In this document: positions 11,631 through 24,530 of the stretch, in pieces | Numbering within the stretch: the stretch's first letter is position 1 | Layout: every line of letters starts with the position of its first letter | NCBI RefSeq assembly: GCF_032884065.1 | Contig: NW_027066312.1 | Span: 124,001 to 188,000 of the forward strand | Direction: 5' to 3' | Length of the DNA: 64,000 nt | From: Artemia franciscana | Lineage: Eukaryota > Arthropoda > Branchiopoda > Anostraca > Artemiidae | Notes under the pieces: generated by a model | What the model was told of the DNA's origin: nothing | Seen by the model: the letters and a program-made list of their open reading frames with translations, nothing else | Database searches by the model: none | Made by a program: the position numbers and the translations under genes

Positions 11631-12065
11631 AATTATGAATATATTTAATCTAAAACCAACAAAATTTTCTGAAAAATAACAATGGTCAAACCAGGTTTTG
11701 TTCGTCAAGAGTCTAGTAATTTATGAGTACTTCAACAAGTACATCATACATATATTAAGGTTAACGTAAGGAGAGCGCCAATAAGAAACAAAAAATCACT
11801 AAGATACAAAATGAAAGAAGAATATGTTTGAAAACAATCATGTGTATAAAAGCAGTCAGAATTCTAGAATAAATGGTTATCTGAATAATTTCGTAGGTCT
11901 GTCCTTTGTCAGAAAAAAAAACATGTCAAAAACAAGGAAGTTTTCTTTTCCCAACCTCTTTTGTCCCTTCAAAGAGGCTAAAAAACATTAATAATGATAA
12001 TAAATCAACTGTTACTTAATTGCTATAACATAAACTACTGTCAAAGTCTAACTACTTAAAGTGTA

Positions 12066-12500
12066 CTGTAACTACAAATGTCAAACAGTTACAACTGATG
12101 GCTCACAAAATAAATATTTTGACCTATCCTGGCATTAATCTTGGCAACTACAAATGTCAAAGAGTTATAACATATGGCTCACAAAATAAAATATTGACCT
12201 ATCCTGGCAACTACAAATGCCAAAGAGTTACGAAATATGGCTCACAAAATAGAATATTGACCTATCCTGGCTTTAATCCTGGCAACTAAAAATGTCAAAG
12301 AGTTACAACGTATAGTTCACAAAATAGAATATTGACTTAACCTGGCATTAATCCTGGCAACTACAAATGTCGAAGAGTTACAACATATGGCTTACAAAAT
12401 AAACGTATTGACCTATCCTGGCAACTACAAATGCCAAAGAGTCACAATATACGGCTCACAAAATAAACATATTGGCTTAACTTGGCATTAATGCAAAATG
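12066..12500 (+). repeat. Minisatellite with alternating unit lengths
   Basis: Six or seven units built on 'caaagagttacaacatatgg', 'ctcacaaaata' and 'attgacctatcctggc'. Units occur with or without a ~12-bp insert, 'attaatcctggc', so lengths alternate between about 65 and 80 bp. The short ORF here is simply the repeat read through. Confidence 0.8.
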
Positions 12501-12682
12501 GAGATTTAATATCCCTTTTGTCTGACTCTTTCTAGCCATTTCTCTCTTTATTGGGATTAAATTTCGTTCCTCTTCTTCTCTCTCTGTCACTCAGCTAAGT
12601 GTGACATCAACATAAAAATAGAATTTTTTTTCTTTATCCCTCCCCATACTCTATCCCTTTAAATGAGGTTAAATTTAATTAC

Positions 12683-12940
12683 CAGCATTGTAAACGTCTT
12701 TCCAGCACTAGTTGCTCCATATGTGAATATCAATGCATCCTCTCCGTGTAAAAAATCGGTCACAGGCTCTAAAACGGCCTTGTCAAATACTTCCTTCTGC
12801 TTGGTCGTTTCTAGAAGCACTTCACTGAAGTTGAACCGATTTATTCTTTGATTGCCTAGTGACTGAATCGAAATTCCATTCCCTTGTATTTGAAGGCACT
12901 TTGATTTGATTTCATTGGTTGGCCTGATTCTGACGAATAC
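12683..12940 (-). CDS. Kinesin-6/KIF20-like motor, exon 2 (P-loop exon)
   Basis: An 86-codon exon. It starts VFVRIRP, the first beta-strand motif of kinesin motors, and ends with the ATP-binding P-loop FTYGATSAGKTFTM. The acceptor is 'ttatag|GTATTC' (AG at 12942-12941) and the donor 'CTG|gtaatt' (GT at 12682-12681). Both borders are phase 0, matching the donor of the proposed exon 1 at 24960. The segment FSEVLLETTKQKEVFDKAV resembles the loop before the P-loop in kinesin-6 proteins (KIF20/MKLP2 group), microtubule motors used in late mitosis and cytokinesis. The subfamily call is tentative. The rest of the motor was not found and probably lies left of this window or in a missed exon. Reading frame and splice signals look healthy. 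Confidence 0.85.
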
Positions 12941-13649
12941 CTATAAGCATAGTAAAAATACACATCAATTTTTATGCTACCATTTTTCTAAAGATGAACT
13001 TGAGGGTTGAATCGGATTAAAACTGAGGGAAAGAGTGTACAAACTATCCAACATTTGTAAATTAAATCAGTCAAGAGCAGGAAAGAGCGATTAATACCAG
13101 GTTTTTGTCATTGAACCAGCTTAAAATTGAACAGAGTTACATACAAACCATATAACATACACAAATAAAGCGACTTAGAAGTAGGGAAAAGTCGTTAATA
13201 GCAGGTCTGATTTTTGAATCAATTCTAACTTGAATGTAGGAATGTACAAACCATCCAAAATTTAAATTAAAAGGATCTAGAAGTAGGGGAGGTCGCCCAT
13301 TACTTATAGCATATTTAATTCTTGAATCGGTTTAAAAATGAACACAGATAGGTAAAAACTATCCAAAATATCAAATTAATACGACTGGTCACTTTTCAGA
13401 AAAGTTGATTGTCTACCAAAGTGGAATAGACTACAATGGTTGTTCACAAAGGAGCATGAGTTTTAGAACAGAAAAGAAAAACAAAGCGAAGGAAAGTGTT
13501 CTATTTCATTGATTAAGAAAATTCTTACACACTATCACTAAAATAGCATGGCTCCTCATCTAATAGCATCATGATAGTATTTCCAATATGCCTTCCTATT
13601 TGTCAGTCCTTTGCAGTACTGTAAAGGGGTAGTCAGAATTGTTTTTTCC

Positions 13650-14730
13650 ACTAGTGCTTGGGAGGTCAGCCTCTTGGACGAGTCTTATTAATTCTTCCTT
13701 CAAATGCAATTTTGGGTAGTAGGGCCGGGGACACAAACCGGATGTGTCCTAACCATCGAGTGGGATGCTTTCATCCCGATCTCTACATTCTAAGCGTTTT
13801 CCAAGATTTCTGGTTTCCCTCTCCAATTCTACCAATATCACCGGATACGGTCAAGATAAACATAAGAGCTCTGAAACACGAGATCCTTCTAAATATCAAA
13901 TTTCATTAAAATCTGATCACCCATTCGCAAGTCAAAAATGCATAATTTTTTCCATTTTTTTCCGAATTACCAACGCCCCCAAAGAGAGCCAATCCAGTAA
14001 GGTTATGTCAATCACGTATCTAGGACTTGTGCTTATTCTTCCCACCAGGTATCATCATGATCTCTCTAGGCTACTCTAAGCACTTTCCAAAATTTCCGGT
14101 TTCCACCTCCAACTCCCCCAATGTCACCGGATCCAGTCAGGATTTAAAACAAGAGCTCTGAGACACGAGGTCCTTCTAAATATCAAGTTTCATTAAGATC
14201 CAATCACCCGTTCGTAAGTAAAAATACCTCATTTTTTCTCATTTTCCGAATTATCAAATTAGGTCCCCCCACCAACTCCATCAAAGAGAGTGGATCCGTT
14301 CTGGTTATGTCAATCACGTATCTAGTACTTGTGGTTAATCTTCCCACTAAGTTTCATCCCGATCTCTCCACTCTAAGCGTTTTCCAAGATTTCTGGCCCC
14401 CACCCCAAATCCCCCCAATGATACTGGATCCGGTCAGGATTTAAAATAAGAGGTCTTAGTTACGAGGTACTTTAAAATATCAAATTTCATTAAGATCCAA
14501 TCACTCGTTTGTAAGTTAAAAATACCTTATTTTTTTAATTATTTGAATTAATCCTCCCCCAGCTCCCCCAAAGAGAGCAGATCGGTTCCAGTTATATCAA
14601 TCACATATCTAGGACTTGTGCTTATTTTTCCCACCAAGTTTCATTGATCTCTCCACTCTCAGCGTTTTGAAAGATTTCAGGTTTCCCCTTCAACTCCCCC
14701 CAATGTCACCGGATCCGGTCTCAACATTTC
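13650..14730 (-). repeat. Fragment of the ~290-bp-unit minisatellite element (family MS)
   Basis: At least three units with anchors 'tcaatcacgtatctag' near 14007, 14305 and 14595, spacing about 290-297 bp. Each unit contains 'aagcgttttccaagattt', a C-rich block, 'caccggatccggtc' and 'gagctctga'. These are reverse complements of the units at 15.9-17.5 kb. Neither terminal hairpin is present, so this is an internal fragment. The first ~100 bp (13650-13760) before the array are unassigned. Confidence 0.8.
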
Positions 14731-15793
14731 CCAAAGTTTAACCTTAATATTCTTAGCTTTTTAAAATGTACCTGGAATCAAACACCCCCTACTTTCCTGG
14801 TGATGAATCCTGCATTGAAAAAGAGCAAACTGCATAATTTACAATCCTTACCATGGGGGCTGTGAGGAACATTGCATCCATGATGATAAATTTGCGAGAC
14901 CTTTGGACAGTTTTGAACAAAATTGCCTTTTCAAAATTTTGATAAGTGATGAGAGAAGAAAGCATTTAGAAAGAGCGGTGGACTGGTAGCCCTCTGACAG
15001 TTCAATATCCCCTGGAATTGTCAGCTTAATACACTTTGCTCTTCCTCAGACATTGATGATATGTCTTTCTGACAATCAGCACGAACACATCGTACTTTAT
15101 TACGTTTGGCATCCCTCTTCAGAGCTGTGGGGGTTTATGTCATCCCAATAGGGTTTGTTAGTTCAAAATTGAGTATTTTGAACAGCATACCTAATTCAAA
15201 TTTTGATCAAATATTTTGGATAAGGGGCAACTAAAAAGGGCATGGAAGGGACTTGGCGGCCCTCAAAGCAATTTCCAGCATCCCCCTCAACATGTCCTGA
15301 GAGTTTCAAATCAACACCCTTCGTCATTCTTCAAATATTGTAGATCCTCCTTTTTGATAAAGTGGATGCACATACTGCCTTTTGAACTAATATGACATGC
15401 CCCTCAACATTGTTCTCAAACTGATAGTCGACAAATTGTTGTGACAGCTGAATCGTGAGTTTGCTGAATTCCGTTTTCTTTTGCTAATTTCAAAAACATT
15501 TTCTTAATGTTTAATCCACAATTATTGAACACCTGGTAGATTAAAGGAAATACAATCTTCTTTCCAAAAAATTACATCACCTCCCAAAAAACCCTCCTAT
15601 AGACAAAATTTTGCTATGAACTATGTACAAGTTTGAGGAATTGAAGATTAAAACAGTAGTGACCCCAAAATATGATACATAAGAAATTGTACATTACTGC
15701 ATATAGGGGGGGGGGGGGTGTAGTGGGCTATCACTTTAAATGAAAATACATCAATTTTCTTAATTGAAAGCAGGTGTGTCGAAAAGTTGATTT
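14731..15793. other. Intronic stretch without a gene
   Basis: No coding pattern. A G-run near 15706 begins a short segment ('ggctatcacttt', then 'ttgaaagcagg') related to the 132-bp tandem unit at 18.1-18.5 kb. Confidence 0.4.
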
Positions 15794-17768
15794 TTTATGG
15801 CACTTGGTATTAACCAAGTGACATATAGCAGTCGCCAATTCTGTCGGTCTGTCTGTCTGTCGGTCTGTCCCGGTTTTGCTACTTTAGGCACTTCCAGGTA
15901 AGCTAGGACGATGAAATTTGGCAAGCGTATCAGGGACCGCACCAGATTAAATTAGAAATAGTCGTTTTCCCGATTTGACCATCTGGGGGGGAGTGGGGGC
16001 CCGGTTAATTCGCAAAAAATAGAAAAAATGAAGTATTTTTAACTTATCAGCGGGTATTTGGATCTTAATGAAATTTCATGTTTGGAATGATATTGTGTCT
16101 TAGAGCTCTTATTTTAAATCCCGACCGGATCTGATGACATTGGGGGGAGTCGGAGGGGGAAAACCTAAAGTCCCGGTTTTGCTACTTTAGGCACTTCCAG
16201 GTAAGCTAGGACGATGAAATTTGGCAAGCGTATCAGGGACCGGACCAGATTAAATTAGAAATAGTCGTTTTCCCGATTTGACCATCTGGGGGGGGGGGGA
16301 GTAGGGGCCGGTTAATTCGGAAAAATAGAAAAAATGAAGTATTTTTAACTTATGAGCGGGTGATTGGATCTTAATGAAATTTGATGTTTGGAATGATATT
16401 GTGTCTCAGAGCTCTTATTTTAAATCCCGACTGGGTCTGATGACATTGGGGGGAGTTGGAGGGGGGAAACCTAAAATCTTGGAAAACACTTAGAGTAGAG
16501 GGATCGGGATGAAACTTGATGGGAAAAATAAGCGCAAGTCCTAGATACATGATTGACATAATCGGAACTTATTTGTTCTCTTTGGGGTAGTTGGGGGGGG
16601 AGTAAGTCTTAAAAATTAGAAAAATGAGGTATTTTCAACTTGCAAACGGGTGATCGGATCTCAATGAAATTTGATGTTTAGAAGGATATCGTGTCTTAGA
16701 GCTCTTATTTTAAATCCCGACCAGATCTTGTGATGGGGGCGGGGAGTTGGGAGGGGGAACCTAAAACTTGGAAAACACTTAGAGTGGAGGGATCGGGATG
16801 AAACATGGTGGGAAAAATAAACACAAGTCCTAGATAGATGATTGACATAAACGGAACGGATCCGCTCTCTTTTGGGTAGTTGGGGGGGGGGGGGGGTTAA
16901 TTCTGAAAAATTAGAAAAAATGAGGTATTTTTAACTTACGAACGGGTGATTGGATCTCCATGAAATTTGATTTTTAGAAGGATATCGTGGCTCAAAGCTC
17001 TTATTTTAAATCCTGACCGGATCTGGTGACATTGGGGGAAGTTTGGGGTGGGGAGACCTAAAATGATGGGAAACGCTTAGATTGGAGGGATTGGGATGAA
17101 ACTTGGTTGGAAAAATAAGCAAAAGTCTTGCATACGTAATTTACATAATTGGAACGGATCCGCTCAATTGCGGGGGGGGGGGGGGTAATTCTGAAAAATA
17201 AGAAAAATAACGTATTTTTAACTTACGAAGGAGTGATCGGATCTTCATGAAACTTCATATTTAGAAGGACCTCGTAACTCTGATATCTTATTTTAAATCT
17301 CAACCGGATCAAACGTAATTGGGGGGGGGGGGCAGTTGGGGGGACCGGAAATCTTAGAAAATACTTAAAGCGGTGAGATCAGGATGAAACTGGATGGGAA
17401 GAATAGAAACCTGTCTAAGATACGTGACTGACATAACTGGACCGGATCTGCTCTCTTTGGTGGAATTGGGAGGGGGGAGGTAATTTTGAAAATTGAGGTA
17501 TTTGTAACTTACGAAAGGGTGACCAGATCTTAATGAAATTTGATATTTAGAAGGATCTTGTGCTATAAAGTTTAACTTTAGGTTCTGACCTTCTCACAAG
17601 TGCCAAATGAGCTCTTGGCTCTTGGCTCTTCCGACCTCGTACCATATGAGCTCTCGGCTCTTCTGACCTCGTCCAAATGAGCTCTTGGCTCTTCCGACCT
17701 CGTACCATATGAGCTCTCGGCTCTTCCGACCTCGTCACAAGTGCCATATGAGCTCTTAGCTCTTGTTT
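15794..17768 (+). mobile_element. MS copy 1: minisatellite-carrying element with terminal hairpins
   Basis: The left end is a hairpin, 'tatggcacttggt'-'atta'-'accaagtgacata' (13-bp stem with one mismatch). Then come a TCTGTC-type microsatellite (~15840-15868), a unique block and an array of about six units. Anchors 'gtatttttaactta' lie at 16033, 16339, 16629, 16925, 17212 and 17498 (spacing 286-306 bp). The right end, 17587-17762, is a short-unit array of 'gagctcttggctcttccgac' type, closed by a hairpin GAGCT-CTT-AGCTC at 17750-17762. No ORF is shared between units. Hairpins at both ends around a tandem core resemble the non-autonomous Helentron-type elements of molluscs and insects; that is an inference. 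Confidence 0.75.
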
Positions 17769-18089
17769 TCAATTGAGGTGGAGGAAGAAAAAAATAATAT
17801 CGAATTCCCTGGAAAACCATAGACAACATTTGGTAGACCTAGGGCCGCCCATTGGGACTAGTTCATTGTCTTGGGTATTTTTGGATTTATCATAGGCTAC
17901 TGGCCTTTGTGGCTGGCTGTGTTCCTCATTTGGCTTTTGTATGTGCTCCCTTTTACTAGATTCCTTGGATCTCATTGAAAGCCACGATGAATCTATGACT
18001 CAGTTTTCAAATAAATTGAGTATATCTGAATAATTTCGAAATTTTTGTTGAGGGTATTGTAACCTTTATTATTATTATTTTTTTTTTTA

Positions 18090-18470
18090 TGTAAAGCTTA
18101 GACGGTATCATATCAAGGTGGTATCCAGGGAGGGGAGGTGTAGGGAGTATTATGTTTAAGTGATAATACCTTAATTTTTGTTGAAAGCAAAGATACCAAA
18201 AATGTAATTATTATTTTGTATTTAATGCAAAGACAGTATCCTATCAAGGTGGTATCCAGAGCAACGAGATATGAGATATGGTAGGGAGTGGCCGTATTTA
18301 TATGATATTTTTTTTTTAATTGAAACCCAGAATGTTAAAAAGTTAATTATTTAATGTAAAGCTGAAACGGAATCCTATCAAGGTGGTATCCAGAAAGGGG
18401 TCAGGGGGGGGCTATCATTTTTAAATGATAATGTCTTTAAATGATAATAACTAGTAGCTATTAGGTGGAG
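18090..18470 (+). repeat. Tandem repeat, ~132-bp unit
   Basis: Three units, each with 'atcaaggtggtatccag' preceded by 'taaagc', near 18092, 18225 and 18355, followed by a G-rich block and an AT-rich end. A diverged unit lies at 15.66-15.78 kb beside MS copy 1. Confidence 0.7.
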
Positions 18471-18744
18471 TATCCTATGGAAGCACACTGTCAATGAGTA
18501 GAAAAAGTTTCCTTTCAAGTTAGCCCACGCCAAAAATTCTTGTATTTTTTTTTTGTCTCATTTGTAAAACCTCTGTCTTCTATTCTAGCAGCAAACTACC
18601 CTAAAATTTGTTACTCTGGGAGCAAGATAGCCTATGTAAATTAAAGTATAGAGTAAACATGCCTTAATCCAGAAATATGGTCAGCAGTTAGGGTGTTTCT
18701 CTTCTCTGTGCTTATTCTAGATGGCTCCTTAGTGAGAAATTGGC

Positions 18745-20294
18745 TGTGCCTGTTATAACGCAGAAAATAAGTACTGCGTTTCCTGTGTGTTTCCTTTAAA
18801 AAAGAAATACTTGTCATCTAGCACAACAAACCTGAGGATACATTTCAATACATATCATGCGGGGAATCATGAGGTCAAGTCAATTCTTGCACAAAAACTT
18901 CAGGGTCCAGTCAGAGCAGTCAGTTGCTAAATTATTCTCCACTTCAGCAGCCAGAAGAGGAAATATTTCTCTTAGCCACAAGAATAAACACTGGTTCGTC
19001 AGAGACATAGCCCTTTAGTGTTCCAGAGACTGTCTGCTATTTTCCTTCCTTGAAGGACCAGGTTATGGGACTTTGCAGTCAGTATGACATGGTTGCTGAC
19101 AGAAAAGACCTCCTTAATTCTCGAAATACTGCCAAGGGTGGTATTGATGACGTTTATGCGTCATTGCATTCTGCTGTTCTTGAGGATATAAAAAACGCCA
19201 TAGGGGGGCATGATAATCTGGCATTTAACATTTGGACAGATCAGTACTGAAAGCTTTCATATCAAGGATATAGACTACTGTTTTTGACAGCTGAGTTTGA
19301 GATGAAAATTTACACTTTTTTAACTATATGTTTTGGAGCTGACCAGCATACAGCTGAAAACATCAGGGAAGAATACAGGCAGGTAGTAAAGACATTCAAA
19401 CTTTCTGACAAGACCATTGAGGTGGTTTGAGATAAAGGAGCAAATGTGAAGAAAGCTTGCCAACTTTAAAGGGTTTCTTTAGGGACTGTTTAGGCCATGG
19501 CTTACACAACCTACTGATGGTTGATGGATTTCCAAATGTACAGAAGATTGATTATTTGATCACAAGATACTGTCAGATCACAAGTGCACTGAGATATAGA
19601 GGACTAAAACAGGCAAGGGAGTATGAACTCAAGAACGAAATATCAAAAGAACAACTCTCTGAATGAAGTGATAGATGTGTGCAACTAAAGCTTTCCTGGA
19701 TAGTGTTATTGCCAATAAAGCTGGAATATGCAGAGTTCCAAAAAGAATAGACAAGACTGTTGGTCCAAGATGACTAGGAATGGAAGTAGCTAGGTGAACT
19801 TGCCACATTTCTAAGCGTTTTCAGCAAAGCTATGGAGGTCATGGAAGGCGAACTGTACCCTATACTTGGAGTAGCTATGCTTTGTAGAACAGAATTTGAA
19901 GAGCATCTTGTGTACAATGTGTCAGATTCCACAGCAATCAAGATCCTTAAGCAAAGCTGGAAGGAGAAGCTAAACTTCAGCTTTCCTATTGAAGATTACA
20001 TGATCAGTGCTGGATTACTTGACTGAAAAATTTCAATTGACAGGGATCCAAGTGAATTTTTTGGTCAAGCTTACCCAGCTTCATGTCAATAAAGAAGATT
20101 CTTTGGTTTTCATGCAACTGCCAGCAAACAGCAGTGCAAAATGTGCACTGGAGGAGACCTCCTGTTTCTGTATAATTCCAACAAAAGAGAAACCAGATGC
20201 TGATATGGACATGGAAGCTGCTGAGACAACTACAATTGATTCAAAGTCTAGTTCTGCCAATATTGAAGTTTTTTTCTCACTCCTAAAACATTAG
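18745..20294 (+). pseudogene. hAT-superfamily (ZBED-type) transposase relic
   Basis: Several frames together spell a hAT transposase. Near 18780-18870 there are BED-finger remains with the histidine-containing NLRIHFNTYH. Bases 19050-19250 give LAFNIWTDQY, the conserved (F)xxDxW(T)-type start of the catalytic core. Bases 19320-19440 give FGADQHTAENI and KTIEVV before a stop. Bases 19457-19666 give GHGLHNLLMVDGFPN and ITSALRYRG. Bases 19832-20026 give the later core, and 20007-20294 end near VFFSLLKH. Several stops and frame changes make it inactive. No terminal inverted repeats were identified. It lies in sense orientation opposite to the kinesin gene, inside its first intron. This family is often domesticated in animals, but nothing here suggests a retained frame. 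Confidence 0.8.
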
Positions 20295-22818
20295 CATAAA
20301 ACACCAATCTGGATTTACCAACTGCTTTCATTTTGATTGCTTTCAAATCAAGGCACAGCAATTGAAGGGATCCCATGTGGTTCTGAAGAATTTTCTTTTG
20401 AGGGTATTTGTTTTTTGATTATTTTTTTGTGAGAGCCCTTCATAAATGGGAATGTAAGCCAAGGAACATAAAATGTGATTTTACATTCTGATTCACATCA
20501 ATTTATGAAAATGTCAATTTGTTACCTTTTCAAGCTTTTCAGATAACTCAAATCTCAAATTCCCTTGGTTTGCATTGCCATATCCAAAACCCCCCAACCT
20601 AGCCTGCTGCTAAAGTAAGCTGCTTTATTTGAATTTTTCAAAGTTTAACCTCTCAGTCTTAAGAAGCAGCTTACATATTCAAGATTTGTCCTAAACTAGA
20701 CCCCAGGAATCTATGGTATCAAGTTTTTTATAGAAAACTAAATTACCTTTTCAAGCTGTTGAAACATTACAGCCCCTTTCTCTAGCCTTAATGTTTTAGC
20801 AATAATGCAAATATTTGAACTCAAAATTACTTTTGACACAAGGAACCTACACATTAAGTTTCATTAAAAGATCTTTTCTCCTTTTGAAGTTATCCAAAAC
20901 CCAGTTTTCAAGACTCTGATTGGATTCTCAATAAGTCATGAATCCAACATGAAAATATGTGATATTTCAACTCAACATAAACAAGGACCCATCAAACAGT
21001 CCTCAGACACTGTAAATTGCTTTATTGTAATATTCACAATTCCATCAGCCTCCTCTACTGTACAATTCTAAGCAATGATGCCTAAATTCAAGCATGACAT
21101 TATCTTTGATTCAAGTAATCTCCATTGCAGTATTAATTGCACATAAAATGTTGCAAGAATACTGGTCCAAAGTCAATATGTTACAGAAACTGCTGATATC
21201 TGCAACCTTGAAGAACAGTTGAATTATGACATGCTCTTGCTGATGATACTTAGGCTCCTTATTTTTATTTTTCAAGTGATGACTTTCTTTGACATTTTTC
21301 CTGGCTGAAGGAACATTGCCAAACAATGAAGGCTGAAAAGTGGCCAAGGGGGCTATTTAAAAAAGGAGAAGGAAGTTGAGAAGAGCTGGAAACAATCAGG
21401 AATCAAATTGCACTATACTTTACCATTTAAAAACATGGGAAGAAACTGGAGATGGTAGTGACTGCAACACTCTTCAGTTTGGAAGAAAATTGTAATAAAA
21501 TCATGTACATTGCCACACTTGCCAGAAAGTTATTGTCTATTAGTCACATAGTTACATAATTATAGCCATATCCCAAAGTTCTAATAGACTTCCAAAGTTT
21601 GCCTGAAGGAGTTTTTTTCAACTTGCATTAATATTCAAAGTTTTTACCCAGATAATTGACAAATTTTGTTATATGGTATTTGAAGTTTTGTAGGCAGTAA
21701 TGCTTGATGAAAAAATACTAATTTAAATAATTATTTATGTTAAAAATAGATAGATAGTCGATACTTGAACTATTATGCAAGGGTTCTGAAATGCCACAAC
21801 CATTTTGTTTCTACCAGATTTCTACTTCTAATGATAAATAACAAAGAAAACCAGTGTCCAGACAGTGACTTACAAAGTTTTTAACTCATGAATAGGCCTG
21901 AGTTTCTTATAAATTAAAGCTGGGATTTGAGAAAGACTGATAAAAACATTAATGTGTATGTTCAACATTGATTGCACCAGCAGCATGCCACAGACATCTC
22001 ACCAGCAGCAACTGTGTGCCACTGCTGCTATTTTTGGTCCTGCTGCCACCAGTCTTCTCTTATTTACATGGTACTGGGGTCTAATTACAGCCATATAAAA
22101 CACAAACCCCATTTTTGTGCCAATTAACTGTTTAAGATACAGTCAGGTCAGGAATTGTCCAAATTGACTATTCCCTCTTATTTTATTAAGATACCAGTAG
22201 GCCTACAATATTGTACTATTATACTGTCTGGCTGCATCTATTATCTATGACCTCTACTTTGTATTCCTTAATTTGCGTTTTAATGCTTTCTCTACTTTCT
22301 TTACATTCCTCTTATTTTATATAATCTATTGCTAAAATAATTCTTGTGCAAGCTCCCCCTCTCTAATATGCAAAAACCCATTAAATACTTCTAAGGTATT
22401 TTATCATATGGTATTCTATCAACTTTACTCCTATAAATGACTAGAAAATACATCTTGGATTGTGGTAGCCTATAGATATAAAGGAAATGATCCTTACTTT
22501 TTGTCATCACAGAATGTATCTTACAAATAGAAGAAAGACTACATTCTAATTTTATAATTGTGATTTCAAATGATATTACTCTCTTTTGTTATTAGATCTA
22601 GCTTATAAATCTTCTTTCCCAGGGAGAATTGTAGTGCATAGGCTAGCCTAATTGTCTTTTTCTTTTTATAGATATTTTCTTGAGTAGTGTTTATATTAAC
22701 AGATTACTCAGATAGCTAAGAAACAAACTTATCTCTATAGTCAGAATTGCATCTTGAATCGAAATTTAACATTATTTGTGTTAGAAATGAACTTTTATCT
22801 CATCCCTGTATATACCAA
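20295..22818. other. Intronic stretch without a recognised gene
   Basis: AT-rich. An antisense ORF at 21111-21347 (78 codons, containing KYHQQEHVIIQLFFKV) has no domain I recognise; it could be further transposon-derived sequence. Nothing else is supported. Confidence 0.35.
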
Positions 22819-24530
22819 TTAAATAAAAAAAAACAATTTTTTTCTGAAAGTAAGGAGCAACATTAAAACTTAAAACTAGCAGATATTACTCCGTGTATGA
22901 AAGGGGCTGTTCCTCCCTCAACTTCCCACTCTTTACACTAAAATTTTACTCTTACTCTCAATTCTACTTTATTAAACAGTAAGTAACTTAAACATAAAGA
23001 GCAGGATGTTGAGGGAGGAACAGCCCCTTTCATACACAGAGTAATTTCTGTTTGTTTTAAGTTTTAATGTTGCTCCTTACTTTCAGTTTAAAAAAAACTT
23101 GTTTTTTTTAATTTAATTTCTGAACATTTTTGAATTAATGCATGTTTTTATTTTGGCTCTCTGCAGATGAATAATTAAAACGAAATTTGCATATTATTTT
23201 TTTTTTGCTAAATGGCTTTCTCCTAGTTTTGATGAGATGATTTAGAGAAAAGGGGTGGGAGAGGAGGCCTAGTTGCCCTCCAATTTTTTGGTTACTTAAA
23301 AAGGCAACTATAATTTTTAATTTTTAATGAACATTTTTATTAGTAAAAAATATACATAACTTACAAATTAACTTACATAACAAACTTCTATATTTGTATA
23401 TTTTTATTATGTATATGAGGGGGTTTGCCCCCTCATTAATACCTCACTTTTTACACTAAAGCTTTAATTTTGTCTTAATTCTTTAAGATTGACCCATGAA
23501 TCACAAAGGCTGTAGAACAAATAGTTGAAATTACTAAAAAATACTTTAGCATAAAGAGCAAGCTATTTAGGAAGAGATGGATCCCCCAAATGCATAGTAA
23601 TCTCTGTTCATTTTAAGTTTTAATGCTGGTCCTTATGTTTAGCTGAAAAAACTTTTTCATATTTATTTTTTCATTGTTTTTTTTTACAATAATGCTAGAA
23701 AATCCTGCACCCACTTCATTGAATTTCTCTTCTCCCATGACAAATTCCTCCAAGGGAAATCATCCCATGTAGCCCTCTCCCCTCAACCCCCCCCCCCCCT
23801 CCAAACAAATAAATCATCCTGAAAAGGTCTGTACACTTCCTAATAATCATTACTGTATATAAATGCTGGTCAAAGTTTGTAACTTGCAGCCCCCCCCCTG
23901 GGGACTGTGGGGGAGTAAGTCAGCCCCAAAGACATAGTTATTATGTTTTTTGACTATGTTGAACAAGATGGCTATCTCAAAATTTTGATCTGTTGGCTTT
24001 GGGGGGAAAATGAGCATGGAAGGGGGCCTAGGTGCCCTCTAATTTTTTTGGTCACTTAAAAAGGCCACTAGAACTTTTAATTTTCACTAGAATGAGCCCT
24101 CCCTCAAGAATTCTAGGACCACTTGGTCAGTACAATCACCCCTCGAGAAAAAAAATAAACAAATAAACATGTACCCATGATTGGTCTTCTGGCAAAAAAT
24201 ATTAAGTTTGATATTTTTGTAGATAAGAGCTTGAAACTTCTACAGTAGGGTTCTCTGATATGCAGAATGCAATGGTGTGATTTTGTTAAGATTGTATGAC
24301 TTTTAGTGGGTGTTTCCCCCTATTTTCCAAAACAACGCAAATTTTCTCAGGCTCATAACTCTTAATGAGTAAGAATAAATTTGATAAAAACTTGTATATT
24401 TAAAATTTTCATAAAAACTCAATTCTTTTGATAGGCTATATCTATTGGTATCAAAATTCTGTTTTTAGAGTTTTATTTACTATTGAGCTGGGTTGCTCCT
24501 TACTAAAGTTTGTTACCATGAACTGTTTGA
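22819..24530 (-). mobile_element. HL copy b: the longest uninterrupted HL element
   Basis: Starts 'ttaaataaaaaa', then a palindrome with arms ~22850-22960 and ~22985-23095. Next comes a middle region with a second partly inverted module near 23400-23610 ('gtatatgagggggtttgcc' ... 'agtaatctctgttc'). It ends 'gaactgtttga' at 24530, preceded by a subterminal hairpin partly held by wobble pairs (24509-24527). The flanks close to 'tacca|ttcata'. At 1712 bp it matches copy c after removal of c's nested insertion (1641 bp). CpG sites seen in other copies are often TG/CA here, consistent with an older, methylated copy. Confidence 0.7.

Noticed and set aside
12098-12289. 63-codon plus-strand ORF
   Set aside because: It is the minisatellite unit read through.
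12663-12851. Plus-strand ORF of 62 codons
   Set aside because: It is the antisense shadow of the kinesin P-loop exon.
15840-15870. CRISPR-like or regulatory repeat from TCTGTC units
   Set aside because: It is a simple microsatellite inside MS elements; there is no repeat-spacer pattern.
17547-17829. Minus-strand ORFs with repeated SSYGTRSEEPRA-like units
   Set aside because: Produced by the short-unit array at the end of MS copy 1; no relation to a repeat protein.
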